64,000 nucleotides of DNA from Schistocephalus solidus (lineage: Eukaryota; Platyhelminthes; Cestoda; Diphyllobothriidea; Diphyllobothriidae). Position numbers and translations under genes: made by a program. Shown here in pieces: positions 37,122-49,864 of the stretch. The notes under the pieces were generated by a model. It was not told the origin of the DNA. It saw nothing but the letters and a program-made list of their open reading frames with translations, and searched no databases. Numbering within the stretch: position 1 is the first letter of the stretch; every line of letters begins with the position of its first letter. The DNA lies in contig WEDG01007350.1 in NCBI GenBank assembly GCA_017591395.1, positions 1 through 64,000 on the forward strand, given 5' to 3'.

Positions 37122-38517
37122 TCTTTAGTGGTATTTCTGATATTTGACTAAAGTTTGTGTCAGATCTTCCTTGAAATATCAGTGAAAATTTCACGATTTT
37201 TTGTGTTTTCAAGCGATTAGTCATAAATTTAGATTCTGATCTATGAGTTTCTCAGAACCTTCGAATAAGATATTTCTTAAATGTATTTACCAAATAAGCG
37301 ATTTTGTGGCTATCCTTTAGGATGCAGATAGACGTATGTGTCATCTTTGAATTCACCTAAACATGAAAACTCAATGCCGAGAACAAATAACGTCCACAAC
37401 AAAAGCCGGCAATTAATCTGCCTATGATCAATTTAAAAAAAAACTTTTGCAATAAGTTACTTTTTTTAAAAAGCACTTTAAGCAGATATTAAGCTGACGG
37501 ATGAATGTGAACTCTACCTTTTTCCAAGATCAAGTCAAGGTTAAAATGTGGAAGTGTGACCCGTTTTTTGAATTCCCTGAAAATAAGTGAGACATATTCT
37601 GTTGAGCATAAAAGAACTCACTTTTCGCTTTATATTGCAGTTTTTTCACTATATTTGTTTACTTTAGTGCCCCGTTTTAAAACTGCAAATGCACACCAGA
37701 TTGGCCGAATATATTCTAAGAATTTTCAAAACTGTTAAGTGCCTGCCCATAGTGTCGTTTAAAAATTTCAGATTGGTGGAAACTATTTTATCCAAAAAAG
37801 TATCCTATAGCATATTTCTCATTTAACATAGGTGTCTCTGTAGTTCATCTCCTTAGTATCCTGTAGGTATTTTTTAAGGATCTTCCGTTTCACGCTGGTA
37901 AAACAAAAAATACTGGTAACCAAGTTTATTCCTGCGTTTTGTGGTAAAATACGTCAGCAGTTTGCATAAAAATAATTTCTAAAGTCGAAATCGTTCCTTG
38001 TTTCTGGAAAAAAGGTGATTCCTGGCACTTGCCTTCACCTCCTTTTCATTTACCTAAGATCCGATTTTCCAGTCCCAAAAGAGGTTTATGTGAAACCTTT
38101 CATGTCTATATTACTATTCTTTTATATCACAACCCACAATAACTATGGATTTTGTTCTGTAATAGTAAATAGCATAGAAAATTTCTTGAATGTCCGGCAA
38201 CCTCCGATTTCGCCCAAATCCTACCTGTTCTTTTTCAATATATAGGATTGAACGTGCAGTGTTCTTCAGTAAGAGGCTTAATGACTCTCAAATCCACTCA
38301 ACAAACTAAAATAACAAGGTTAAATGAACGCTAAACTACTCACTCAAATTTCGATCACATATTGCGTGCGTTGGATCATCTTCTGCACGTAGACTGCTAC
38401 TAGTCCTCTATTTAGAGGTATGCACCCTCTTGGATCCATCAAACAGTCTTTTTACTCTGGACAATCTGATTCGTTAAAAACAACCCACGTGCGATAAAAG
38501 TCATGAGCTTGAAGGCT
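37122..38517. other. AT-rich non-genic region with a possible dispersed-repeat fragment
   Basis: AT-rich with no recognised gene. At about 37680-37725 the minus strand reads TTCTTAGAATATATTCGGCC followed by CATTTGCAG, which resembles 56350-56395 (AGCTTAGTATATATTCGGCC ... ACATTTGCAAAAG). This suggests another copy of an AT-rich dispersed family. Confidence 0.4.
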
Positions 38518-40873
38518 GCCAGCTGGAGCAGAATGCAATAACTCACTCTTAATGAGGATTCCTGTCAACTCTACTCTTGAAGAGATCAAAGGCCTCCTGA
38601 CTAGTTTGAGTAACGGGCTTACCGGTACCATCACGTGTGCGGCGCGCGTAGACTTCGATTCGGTCGCGTCGGTCACTGACCCGCGCACACCCACGAGGCG
38701 AGGCGGCACGAGTGTGAAGCATATGCCACGCAAGTCACACCCGCCATGAACTAACTCGCTGACTTACCGGTGCTGCGTCCTTGGAAATTTGGGAGTCCTC
38801 AGGGCTTTTGAATGTCGAACTAGCAGTACACGCTGTACTCGGGGATATGTTTGCTCGCCCAAAGAACAGAGTGATCGTTACCACCTTATGTTACTTAGGC
38901 CAATAAAAATTAGCAGTTCCTATCGGCGTACTGGAATTATTGAAAGTAGCCAACGGGTGCACAGAAGAAGCGAGTTTGATTCAAGGAGGTCAGGTGCATG
39001 TCCTACCTTTTTGTTCTCGTTCATTTACGGCCGTTATTCTAGACAATGACTTCAGAAAAACCATCCATCACGGTATGCAACCTGGACCAATTTTCCCTAG
39101 ACCGTCTTCCCTTCTCCATTAAGACTTGATTCATTTTCCCAGTGTCCATCTACTTTAGTAACTTTTTGCCAAAGCCAAACCAGCGGAAGAATCCAATGCC
39201 ATGAAAAATAACTAGAAAAGTCCACTCTTTCAGCATAATTGAGAACATTCGCAGCAAGAACGGAGGCAGCATCAGGCGAGATGGAATGGCCGATTGCCGA
39301 TTTCATGTCAGATACCCTGAGCTACCGATGGTGCGGATACTATTTTCTTGTCGGTTTGTTTCAGGCTACTGCGAGAAAAATAGGCGTGAGGCATTAAACG
39401 CCCAATGTTTCGTTGTCTAGCACTGCGCAGGACGACCCCAACATAGGCCGAGTCTATTTTTGGATGGCGTAGCCTATACCAATCTCTTAGAGACTAAAGG
39501 GTACATTTAAATCCAAATTTTCGTATTAGGTGCATAATTAAACGTAGTCCTGTCTTATTTCACGTTTTCACTAAGTTGCACTTATATTATCATTGATTGA
39601 AGGACTTTCTTGGAGACGTTACCCACCATTAATCGAGATCTTATACGATACAAATCCCGGGGCGTAAAACCTACCCAGGTCTTCTAAAACACATATAGTA
39701 GTTAGTTATGTATATTAAACCCAGGGATTTTTCATAACCTATCCTTACCCTGGTGTGTCAGGAGGGGAGTGGATGGAGACGCAGTGCCCCCTAAACGGGC
39801 CACGTGGTAGATGCGTTGGACCAACACGGGGGCCACATCAGGGCACGGCATGCGTTATTCGGGTTGCGCTCCGCTAACAAATGCCGAACATGGGAGGTGT
39901 GGTGGCACGCCTAGGGGCGGCTAGGTCTAAGGGGACCCGGCCGCGCCAGCCACCTGCGTCCTCTGCCGCCTCCGGTCTTCTTGACTCTGTCTTGACACCG
40001 GGCTCAGGTTGGCGAGGAGGAGAGAGTGCGGTAGATGCAGCGCAAGTCTACTATCACTTTAAACTTAATCACGCGCAAGTCACCGTCCCTGCTCCACCCT
40101 TGCATGGAGCATACGGTGGACATCGTCGGACTACGACGGTCGAACTATCGGATGGAGACGCCCATCTAAATGAACACGATTCTGACAACCGTCGCTCATC
40201 TAGCTCCAATTTTTAAATTGCGGTTTTTTTAATGTCCTCCGAAATTAATCACTGACTTGGAGTAAATCAGTCGGAATTAATCTTTATAGGCTAAATCGGA
40301 AAGTTGAGGTTCCTATCGGACCGAATTTCATCAGCCACAGCGGGATAGCCATGTAATATTCATAAACTAACAACGCACAGCCAATAATGCATATTTCGGT
40401 TACACGATACAACATACTGGCAGCGCATATATTAACTCAAAGCCCAGACTGAACCTATAAAGTCTAATTCCAAGTGAGGGATTAATTTCGCAGAAAATTA
40501 AAAAGCCTCAATTTTTAAACAATAGTATCTATTGGAAAGCACATGAGGAACGCCGGAGGACCAAATGATGCTCGAATCCCTAATTAAACGGACATTGTCC
40601 ATTGACCGTCAAGGATGGACTTTCTATCCACGTGATTATACGACCTAGAAGTTGACTTCAATAATGCGAAAATATAAAGGCAGGTTGACAACCTACAAGC
40701 AAGCCCCATTCTTGTTATAAATGCCCCAACTAGTCTGTATCTGAAATAAACGTTAATTTTTTTCCACCATTCATTTAATGATCGTTACTTGATAACTGCG
40801 CGTAGTTCTAATTGTTTGCTAGGTTTTCGGAAGTCAACTCGGAATCAAAAGAGAACGCGAAAATACTGAGCTT
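38518..40873 (+). repeat. 2.355-kb tandem repeat, copy 1 (2356 bp)
   Basis: Begins GCCAGCTGGAGCAGAATGC and matches the next copies almost base for base. It differs in the first 200 bases (CACTGACCCGCGCACACC versus CACTGCCCGCGCACACC; ATATGCCACGC versus ATAGGCCGCGC). It contains a GC-rich part near 39880-40100 (GCGGTAGATGCAGCGCAAG). It also holds a 111-codon frame (39881-40216) without a recognisable domain. No transposase or reverse transcriptase is seen. Confidence 0.95.
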
Positions 40874-43227
40874 GCCAGCTGGATCAGAATGCAATAACTC
40901 ACTCTTAATGAGGATTCCTGTCAACTCTACTCTTGAAGAGATCAAAGGCCTCCTGACTAGTTTGAGTAACGGGCTTACCGGTACCATCACGTGTGCGGCG
41001 CGCGTAGACTTCGATTCGGTCGCGTCGGTCACTGCCCGCGCACACCCACGAGGCGAGGCGGCACGAGTGTGAAGCATAGGCCGCGCAAGTCACACCCGCC
41101 ATGAACTAACTCGCTGACTTACCGGTGCTGCGTCCTTGGAAATTTGGGAGTCCTCAGGGCTTTTGAATGTCGAACTAGCAGTACACGCTGTACTCGGGGA
41201 TATGTTTGCTCGCCCAAAGAACAGAGTGATCGTTACCACCTTATGTTACTTAGGCCAATAAAAATTAGCAGTTCCTATCGGCGTACTGGAATTATTGAAA
41301 GTAGCCAACGGGTGCACAGAAGAAGCGAGTTTGATTCAAGGAGGTCAGGTGCATGTCCTACCTTTTTGTTCTCGTTCATTTACGGCCGTTATTCTAGACA
41401 ATGACTTCAGAAAAACCATCCATCACGGTATGCAACCTGGACCAATTTTCCCTAGACCGTCTTCCCTTCTCCATTAAGACTTGATTCATTTTCCCAGTGT
41501 CCATCTACTTTAGTAACTTTTTGCCAAAGCCAAACCAGCGGAAGAATCCAATGCCATGAAAAATAACTAGAAAAGTCCACTCTTTCAGCATAATTGAGAA
41601 CATTCGCAGCAAGAACGGAGGCAGCATCAGGCGAGATGGAATGGCCGATTGCCGATTTCATGTCAGATACCCTGAGCTACCGATGGTGCGGATACTATTT
41701 TCTTGTCGGTTTGTTTCAGGCTACTGCGAGAAAAATAGGCGTGAGGCATTAAACGCCCAATGTTTCGTTGTCTAGCACTGCGCAGGACGACCCCAACATA
41801 GGCCGAGTCTATTTTTGGATGGCGTAGCCTATACCAATCTCTTAGAGACTAAAGGGTACATTTAAATCCAAATTTTCGTATTAGGTGCATAATTAAACGT
41901 AGTCCTGTCTTATTTCACGTTTTCACTAAGTTGCACTTATATTATCATTGATTGAAGGACTTTCTTGGAGACGTTACCCACCATTAATCGAGATCTTATA
42001 CGATACAAATCCCGGGGCGTAAAACCTACCCAGGTCTTCTAAACACATATAGTAGTTAGTTATGTATATTAAACCCAGGGATTTTTCATAACCTATCCTT
42101 ACCCTGGTGTGTCAGGAGGGGAGTGGATGGAGACGCAGTGCCCCCTAAACGGGCCACGTGGTAGATGCGTTGGACCAACACGGGGGCCACATCAGGGCAC
42201 GGCATGCGTTATTCGGGTTGCGCTCCGCTAACAAATGCCGAACATGGGAGGTGTGGTGGCACGCCTAGGGGCGGCTAGGTCTAAGGGGACCCGGCCGCGC
42301 CAGCCACCTGCGTCCTCTGCCGCCTCCGGTCTTCTTGACTCTGTCTTGACACCGGGCTCAGGTTGGCGAGGAGGAGAGAGTGCGGTAGATGCAGCGCAAG
42401 TCTACTATCACTTTAAACTTAATCACGCGCAAGTCACCGTCCCTGCTCCACCCTTGCATGGAGCATACGGTGGACATCGTCGGACTACGACGGTCGAACT
42501 ATCGGATGGAGACGCCCATCTAAATGAACACGATTCTGACAACCGTCGCTCATCTAGCTCCAATTTTTAAATTGCGGTTTTTTTAATGTCCTCCGAAATT
42601 AATCACTGACTTGGAGTAAATCAGTCGGAATTAATCTTTATAGGCTAAATCGGAAAGTTGAGGTTCCTATCGGACCGAATTTCATCAGCCACAGCGGGAT
42701 AGCCATGTAATATTCATAAACTAACAACGCACAGCCAATAATGCATATTTCGGTTACACGATACAACATACTGGCAGCGCATATATTAACTCAAAGCCCA
42801 GACTGAACCTATAAAGTCTAATTCCAAGTGAGGGATTAATTTCGCAGAAAATTAAAAAGCCTCAATTTTTAAACAATAGTATCTATTGGAAAGCACATGA
42901 GGAACGCCGGAGGACCAAATGATGCTCGAATCCCTAATTAAACGGACATTGTCCATTGACCGTCAAGGATGGACTTTCTATCCACGTGATTATACGACCT
43001 AGAAGTTGACTTCAATAATGCGAAAATATAAAGGCAGGTTGACAACCTACAAGCAAGCCCCATTCTTGTTATAAATGCCCCAACTAGTCTGTATCTGAAA
43101 TAAACGTTAATTTTTTTCCACCATTCATTTAATGATCGTTACTTGATAACTGCGCGTAGTTCTAATTGTTTGCTAGGTTTTCGGAAGTCAACTCGGAATC
43201 AAAAGAGAACGCGAAAATACTGAGCTT
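40874..43227 (+). repeat. 2.355-kb tandem repeat, copy 2 (2354 bp)
   Basis: Nearly identical to copy 1 apart from the differences near its start and a one-base deletion in the A run (CTAAACACATA at about 42040 versus CTAAAACACATA at about 39687). The 111-codon frame is intact at 42235-42570. Confidence 0.95.
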
Positions 43228-45583
43228 GCCAGCTGGATCAGAATGCAATAACTCACTCTTAATGAGGATTCCTGTCAACTCTACTCTTGAAGAGATCAAA
43301 GGCCTCCTGACTAGTTTGAGTAACGGGCTTACCGGTACCATCACGTGTGCGGCGCGCGTAGACTTCGATTCGGTCGCGTCGGTCACTGCCCGCGCACACC
43401 CACGAGGCGAGGCGGCACGAGTGTGAAGCATAGGCCGCGCAAGTCACACCCGCCATGAACTAACTCGCTGACTTACCGGTGCTGCGTCCTTGGAAATTTG
43501 GGAGTCCTCAGGGCTTTTGAATGTCGAACTAGCAGTACACGCTGTACTCGGGGATATGTTTGCTCGCCCAAAGAACAGAGTGATCGTTACCACCTTATGT
43601 TACTTAGGCCAATAAAAATTAGCAGTTCCTATCGGCGTACTGGAATTATTGAAAGTAGCCAACGGGTGCACAGAAGAAGCGAGTTTGATTCAAGGAGGTC
43701 AGGTGCATGTCCTACCTTTTTGTTCTCGTTCATTTACGGCCGTTATTCTAGACAATGACTTCAGAAAAACCATCCATCACGGTATGCAACCTGGACCAAT
43801 TTTCCCTAGACCGTCTTCCCTTCTCCATTAAGACTTGATTCATTTTCCCAGTGTCCATCTACTTTAGTAACTTTTTGCCAAAGCCAAACCAGCGGAAGAA
43901 TCCAATGCCATGAAAAATAACTAGAAAAGTCCACTCTTTCAGCATAATTGAGAACATTCGCAGCAAGAACGGAGGCAGCATCAGGCGAGATTGAATGGCC
44001 GATTGCCGATTTCATGTCAGATACCCTGAGCTACCGATGGTGCGGATACTATTTTCTTGTCGGTTTGTTTCAGGCTACTGCGAGAAAAATAGGCGTGAGG
44101 CATTAAACGCCCAATGTTTCGTTGTCTAGCACTGCGCAGGACGACCCCAACATAGGTCGAGTCTATTTTTGGATGGCGTAGCCTATACCAATCTCTTATA
44201 GACTAAAGGGTACATTTAAATCCAAATTTTCGTATTTGGTGCATAATTAAACGTAGTCCTGTCTTATTTCACGTTTTCACTAAGTTGCACTTATATTATC
44301 ATTGATTGAAGGACTTTCTTGGAGACGTTACCCACCATTAATCGAGATCTTATACGATACAAATCCCGGGGCGTAAAACCTACCCAGGTCTTCTAAAACA
44401 CATATAGTAGTTAGTTATGTATATTAAACCCAGGGATTTTTCATAACCTATCCTTACCCTGGTGTGTCAGGAGGGGAGTGGATGGAGACGCAGTGCCCCC
44501 TAAACGGGCCACGTGGTAGATGCGTTGGACCAACACGGGGGCCACATCAGGGCACGGCATGCGTTATTCGGGTTGCGCTCCGCTAACAAATGCCGAACAT
44601 GGGAGGTGTGGTGGCACGCCTAGGGGCGGCTAGGTCTAAGGGGACCCGGCCGCGCCAGCCACCTGCGTCCTCTGCCGCCTCCGGTCTTCTTGACTCTGTC
44701 TTGACACCGGGCTCAGGTTGGCGAGGAGGGAGAGAGTGCGGTAGATGCAGCGCAAGTCTACTATCACTTTAAACTTAATCACGCGCAAGTCACCGTCCCT
44801 GCTCCACCCTTGCATGGAGCATACGGTGGACATCGTCGGACTACGACGGTCGAACTATCGGATGGAGACGCCCATCTAAATGAACACGATTCTGACAACC
44901 GTCGCTCATCTAGCTCCAATTTTTAAATTGCGGTTTTTTTAATGTCCTCCGAAATTAATCACTGACTTGGAGTAAATCAGTCGGAATTAATCTTTATAGG
45001 CTAAATCGGAAAGTTGAGGTTCCTATCGGACCGAATTTCATCAGCCACAGCGGGATAGCCATGTAATATTCATAAACTAACAACGCACAGCCAATAATGC
45101 ATATTTCGGTTACACGATACAACATACTGGCAGCGCATATATTAACTCAAAGCCCAGACTGAACCTATAAAGTCTAATTCCAAGTGAGGGATTAATTTCG
45201 CAGAAAATTAAAAAGCCTCAATTTTTAAACAATAGTATCTATTGGAAAGCACATGAGGAACGCCGGAGGACCAAATGATGCTCGAATCCCTAATTAAACG
45301 GACATTGTCCATTGACCGTCAAGGATGGACTTTCTATCCACGTGATTATACGACCTAGAAGTTGACTTCAATAATGCGAAAATATAAAGGCAGGTTGACA
45401 ACCTACAAGCAAGCCCCATTCTTGTTATAAATGCCCCAACTAGTCTGTATCTGAAATAAACGTTAATTTTTTTCCACCATTCATTTAATGATCGTTACTT
45501 GATAACTGCGCGTAGTTCTAATTGTTTGCTAGGTTTTCGGAAGTCAACTCGGAATCAAAAGAGAACGCGAAAATACTGAGCTT
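43228..45583 (+). repeat. 2.355-kb tandem repeat, copy 3 (2356 bp)
   Basis: Carries private substitutions (GAGATTGAATGG near 43990, CATAGGTCGAG near 44155, CTTATAGACT near 44197, GTATTTGGTGC near 44235). It also has one extra G (GAGGAGGGAGAG near 44727) that shifts the frame kept in copies 1 and 2. These differences argue against a pure assembly duplication. Confidence 0.95.
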
Positions 45584-46038
45584 GCCAGCTGGATCAGAAT
45601 GCAATAACTCACTCTTAATGAGGATTCCTGTCAACTCTACTCTTGAAGTGATCAAAGGCCTCATTACTAGTTTGAGTAACGGGCTTACCGGTACCATCAC
45701 GTGTGCGGCGCGCGTAGACTTCAATTCGGTCGCGTCGGTCACTGCCCGCGCACACCCACGAGGCGAGGCGGCACGAGTGTGAAGCATAGGCCGCGCAAGT
45801 CACACCCGCCATGAACTAACTCGCTGACTTACCGGTGCTGCGTCCTTGGAAATTTGGGAGTCCTCAGGGCTTTTGAATGTCGAACTAGCAGTACACGCTG
45901 TACTCGGGGATATTTTTGCTCGCCCAAAGAACAGAGTTATCGTTACCACCTTATGTTACTTAGGCCAATAAAAATTAGCAGTTCCCATCGGCGTACTAGA
46001 ATTATTGAACGTAGCCAACGGGTGTACAGAAGAAGCGA
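45584..46038 (+). repeat. 2.355-kb tandem repeat, copy 4 (partial, about 455 bp)
   Basis: Starts like the others, with several private changes (GAAGTGATCAAAGGCCTCATTAC, GACTTCAATTCGG, ATATTTTTGCTCG). It stops matching after CAGAAGAAGCGAG near 46038. The sequence that follows is stitched from short pieces of other parts of the unit. Confidence 0.9.
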
Positions 46039-46394
46039 GGCGAGGCGGCACGCGAAAATACTGACCTTGCCCAGCCGTCATGTGGAGAGCAGAACACATT
46101 CGCTCCGTTGGCGTTCCCTCGTATTACATTTATCAACATCTATGTGGTTGCCATCCTCTGTCGTCAAAAAAGCAAACGCAGTGAAAAGGAGCGCAGTACC
46201 TGGAGGGCAAAGCGTTGAATTAAACACCTCAAGGTTGCCAGATAGTACCATCTGACGGCGATAAACGGTTTTGGAGATTTCATTTCTGCTGTCAGCCTGC
46301 CAGTTATTTGCACGTCTTTGTAAAAATAGCGGGTTTCGGGACAACATAAGATAAATTAATTTGTAACTTGGAGCAGATCAGCTAATTCAAGTGT

Positions 46395-46550
46395 CCATAG
46401 GTGCAGACCGAACTGGAGTATCTACCAAACTGGAGTATCTACCAAAAAGCACAGACGGAATGCTGGGGGACCCACCGGTGAGCCGAACCCATCGCAGCTG
46501 TGCCATACAGCGGCAGAATATCGGCAAAACCCTTGTCTGGGCTTTTAAAT
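46395..46550. repeat. Repeat pair with 47640-47735
   Basis: GAGCCGAACCCATCGCAGCTGTG followed by GCGGCAGAATATCGGCAAAAC matches GGCCGAACCCTACGCAGCTGTG and GTCGGCAGAATATCGGCGAAAC at about 47660-47710. It is part of the same scrambled repeat neighbourhood. Confidence 0.55.
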
Positions 46551-46564
46551 TGTATCTGTGCTGT

Positions 46565-46730
46565 CAGTAGGGTAAATCATTACGTATTTTTGTACTTCTG
46601 AATTCTGTGCTGTGCTGTGCTGTGCGGTTCTGTGCTGAATTCTGTGCTGTATTTTTATACTTCTGAATTCTCTACTGTGCTGTGCCGTCAGTAGGGTAAA
46701 TCATTACGTATTTTTATACTTCTGAATTCC
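46565..46730. repeat. Local duplication with a CTGTG minisatellite
   Basis: GTCAGTAGGGTAAATCATTACGTATTTTT...CTTCTGAATTC occurs at about 46565 and again at about 46687. A partial third copy (GTATTTTTATACTTCTGAATTC) and CTGTG repeats lie between them. Confidence 0.8.
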
Positions 46731-46754
46731 TTTTGGAAGCACAGGAATCTTACG

Positions 46755-46870
46755 CGGTTCTGCCGCTGTGGCAGATGGACTTCGGCCCAAATAGTAACAT
46801 CAACTTTGAGACTCAGCCCTGATCTGATTTACTCCAAGCTAGCGATTATTTTGTGCGGAAATTAAAAACT
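46755..46870 (-). repeat. Inverted, diverged fragment of the 2.355-kb family
   Basis: The minus strand reads AATTTCCGCACAAAATAATC, then CTTGGAGTAAATCAG, then AAAGTTGATGTTACTATTTG, then CATCTGCCACAGCGGCAG. This parallels 40240-40345 (CCTCCGAAATTAATCACTGA, CTTGGAGTAAATCAG, AAAGTTGAGG, CATCAGCCACAGCGGG). Confidence 0.6.
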
Positions 46871-47500
46871 AGCAGTATGTTGGCTGCACAATGTTTTCTT
46901 GCAGTGTCATATGTGCGGTAAGTTTGACATCTCACCACCGCCCACCCCAAAATTCACGCGTAACCGATTGTTACTTACTTTCCTGAGGTAGAGGTCTGCA
47001 TCTGTGGTTCTTCGCCTCGGAGACGGTACTTTCGATGGCGTGCTCACCATATTAATTTCCTTTAACCACAGTGGATATTTGGCAGCTAGGCCCTGCCTAC
47101 TCGAACCTTGATGGCCAGCGTTTCTAACCGTGTTTGCCGGCAGCAAAAATTTGGTCCTCATAGGCACCGGTAAAAGGTGCCTTTGGTCCTACCAGCTGCT
47201 GCCAGTCACTTATTTTGTGTGACATAATGGTTGCTACCTACCCCCGACGCGGACAATAGTCGACCGCGAAAGTTGCAAGATTGATGGCCGGTTGACGAGA
47301 CTGGGGGTCGCCTTAACAGCACGAAGCGAGACAAAAGAGCAACGATGGTTCGGCGGACCCCGGGGACTAACACAAAGAGACCTCGTCATCACCAAGTGAA
47401 AATAATTTAGATGGCTCATTTTGAAGAGGAACTATGGTGTAATGTGTAACCTAAATATATACTACTGGCTGCCGGTGGACACTTTAATGAATATTATGGG
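46871..47500. other. Non-genic region, nothing recognised
   Basis: Short frames only (86 and 61 codons on the minus strand) with no recognised domain. It lies between two inverted fragments of the 2.355-kb family. Confidence 0.3.
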
Positions 47501-47504
47501 GTGA

Positions 47505-47635
47505 TCCCGGTGTGGCTGATGGATTTAGACCCAAATATTACTATGAACTTTCGCTCTTCACCTATAAACCTTAGTTCAGAGTTACTCCAAGTCAACTATT
47601 AACTTCGGAGGAAATTAACGGCAGTAATCCTTAAC
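47505..47635 (-). repeat. Second inverted fragment of the 2.355-kb family
   Basis: The minus strand reads TTTCCTCCGAAGTTAATAGT, then TGACTTGGAGTAACTC, then GTTTATAGGTGAAG, then CATCAGCCACACCGGG. This is the order found at about 40240-40345 in the tandem unit. Confidence 0.6.
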
Positions 47636-47918
47636 AAGAAAACTCGTAGGACCCAATGGTGGCCGAACCCTACGCAGCTGTGTCTCGCGTCGGCAGAATA
47701 TCGGCGAAACAAGTGTTTGGAGCTTTAGTTAATATCTCTGCTGCTAGTATGGTTATCACGTAGCCTCGATATACAGCTATTGTCAACATTATGACTGTCA
47801 ACGCCAATTCCGGTACTGTCGCTAATTGATTTTACGACTACCATTATTACTTTTATTGCTACTACCACTTTCATTGTTTATAATGTTATGGCTACTAACA
47901 CTACTATTGCCACTACTT

Positions 47919-47931
47919 CTACTACTACTAC

Positions 47932-47999
<68 letters not shown>
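47919..47999. repeat. (ACT)n followed by (AAT)n microsatellite
   Basis: A short ACT tract passes into about 65 bp of pure AAT. It explains the poly-Asn and poly-Ile frames. Confidence 0.95.
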
Positions 48000-48001
<2 letters not shown>

Positions 48002-48950
48002 GGAAAGCGCATCATCGGCCTTAGTTCCCGATATGCCGGGGTGGAGAAAAGCATTTGCTTCGTGGCTAGTTGACTTTCAGAGCGCTGAGAAAACTTTGCA
48101 CGTTTATACAGACTGGGATGACTCCTGAGTCGCTCCGCTATTTAGAGGCGATAAAGGCTGTTGGTTGTCGATCTTTATACAGTCCTTACCGCAAAAGGTA
48201 CAGAAAAGGTAATTGTCTTACTATGCAGAAAAATGACTTCCTTTAAACGACGCCCAGTGTCCGCTTCTAAAACGTGGTATTCTCCAACGCGGATCCTAGA
48301 ATGTCTGGCTTCAACGTTTGAATTTCGTTCCAAATGTTGGTGCAAGCTGTTGGATGGGCCCCATGCTCATTGGCATATATCTGCTCCTTCGGGTGAACCC
48401 AGCAAAAAAGTCTGTTCTCGTCAACTCAGGCGAGTGTGACAAGCAGTTAAAATTCGAATTTCACAAAATTATCTGCTCCGCAGTATCGGAGGAATGGCAC
48501 ACGACGATAGGGCTATGGGACATGCTCTGTCCGTTGCGCCTAGGGGCTCAGTTTAGAGCTTTCCCAGGCAACCTTTAAGCGACCAGTAGTATAAGAAGAG
48601 AATATCCGACAAGGACAGTGGAGATTGCGGTGACAATTTCTAACCGTTTTCAGAGTCATTAAGCTCCGCATATTGGAATGTTGCCAACTGACGGTACAAC
48701 TCAAACCCCGCGGACTTCAGATTTGTGTGCGTGTCTGTGTGAGGAGTTTGACTGGAGGGCTGTGAGTCAGGTTCAAGGGCTCCTTAGCACGTTTGATCCG
48801 ACCCCTCACCCCCTCTCCTAGTGTGGAAACCTGGCATGTTTTATAAGGGGCGGATCGTGTGTGGCACGCACAGACTCACTTTTAACCTCTGTCAGTCACT
48901 CGTCTCGCAATAGTTAGCTGACCAACTCAGATAGCAGAATGGCACCTGAG
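48000..48950. other. Non-genic region, nothing recognised
   Basis: Two overlapping frames of 86-92 codons (48161-48578) lie in different frames and have no family resemblance. No repeat copy was recognised with confidence. Confidence 0.3.
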
Positions 48951-48954
48951 AGGA

Positions 48955-48980
48955 AGGGAGGGAGGGAGGGAGGGAGGGAA
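48955..48980. repeat. (GGGA)n microsatellite
   Basis: About six tandem AGGG units. Confidence 0.85.
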
Positions 48981-49062
48981 GCCCTGGACGCGGTCTCCAC
49001 GGCACTCTACGCATATTCCCATTATGCACAATCTAATAGGTCTATAAATACGCTCAAAGCCG

Positions 49063-49790
49063 TGGGTTTGAAGGCCACCAGTGGATAGGATAACTCACTT
49101 CTCCTCGTAGGATGGAGTTAAACTACAATGCCTCCTTCTTAACGGGGTCTTTACAGCCATCCCACTCAGCTTTGAATCGAAGCCGCTCTGTTTCTGTGAA
49201 ACCTCGATCCTTTTGTTCGCAGACCAGGTGTGTGTTGAATGTGTACACGGGTTGTGTAGTTTTATTAGTCATTGTGCCTGATCCCACCTGCGGCATTTTT
49301 GACGGTGTCCTGACATCCGATTTAGGTGGGTGAAGGATGCGAGTGTGTGTGTGTGTGTGGTAGATGCATGTGCCCCCTAAACGGGCCACGTAGTAGATGC
49401 GTTGGACCAACACGGGGGCCACATTAGGGCACGGCAGGCGTTATTCGGGGTGCGCTCCAATAACAAATGCCGAACATGGAGGTGTGGTGGCATGCCTAGG
49501 GGCGGCTAGGACTTAGGGGACCCGGCCGCGCCAGCCACCTGCGTCCTCTCCCGCCTCCGGTCTTCTTGACTCTGTCTTGACACCGGGCTCATGTGGGGGG
49601 AGGAGGAGAGAGTGCGGTAGATGCAGCGCAAGTCTACTATCACTTTAAACTAAATCACGCGCAAGTCACCGTCCCTGCTCCACTTTCCCATGGAGCATAC
49701 GGTGGACATCGTCGGACTACGACGGTCAAACTGTCGAGTGTGGTAGATGCATCAGAAGTCTACTATCAGTATAAATTTAACTGACACACT
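49063..49790 (+). repeat. Shorter dispersed copy of the 2.355-kb family
   Basis: The start resembles the beginning of the tandem unit (TTTGAAGGCCACCAG, AACTCAC). The part from 49368 to 49735 is close to 39785-40145 (CCCCCTAAACGGGCCACGTAG, GCGTTGGACCAACACGGGG, GTGCGGTAGATGCAGCGCAA). One base is missing in CATGGAGGTG and others differ, so the 111-codon frame of the tandem unit is broken here. The middle, about 1.5 kb of the tandem unit, is absent. A second short run of GTGTGGTAGATGCATCAGAAG follows at about 49738. Confidence 0.8.
49341..49360. repeat. (GT)n microsatellite
   Basis: Short GT run at the point where the copy of the 2.355-kb family resumes (TAGATGC). Confidence 0.8.
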
Positions 49791-49864
49791 CGGCGGCGGA
49801 TGAACTGTCAGTCAACATTCGGTGATTGAGTGTGGGACTACTTAGCGCAAATGCGAGGCTACCC

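Noticed and set aside
39881..40216. 111-codon frame in the 2.355-kb unit as a gene
   Set aside because: It has no recognisable domain, is frameshifted in copy 3 and in the 49-kb relative, and lies in repeat DNA.
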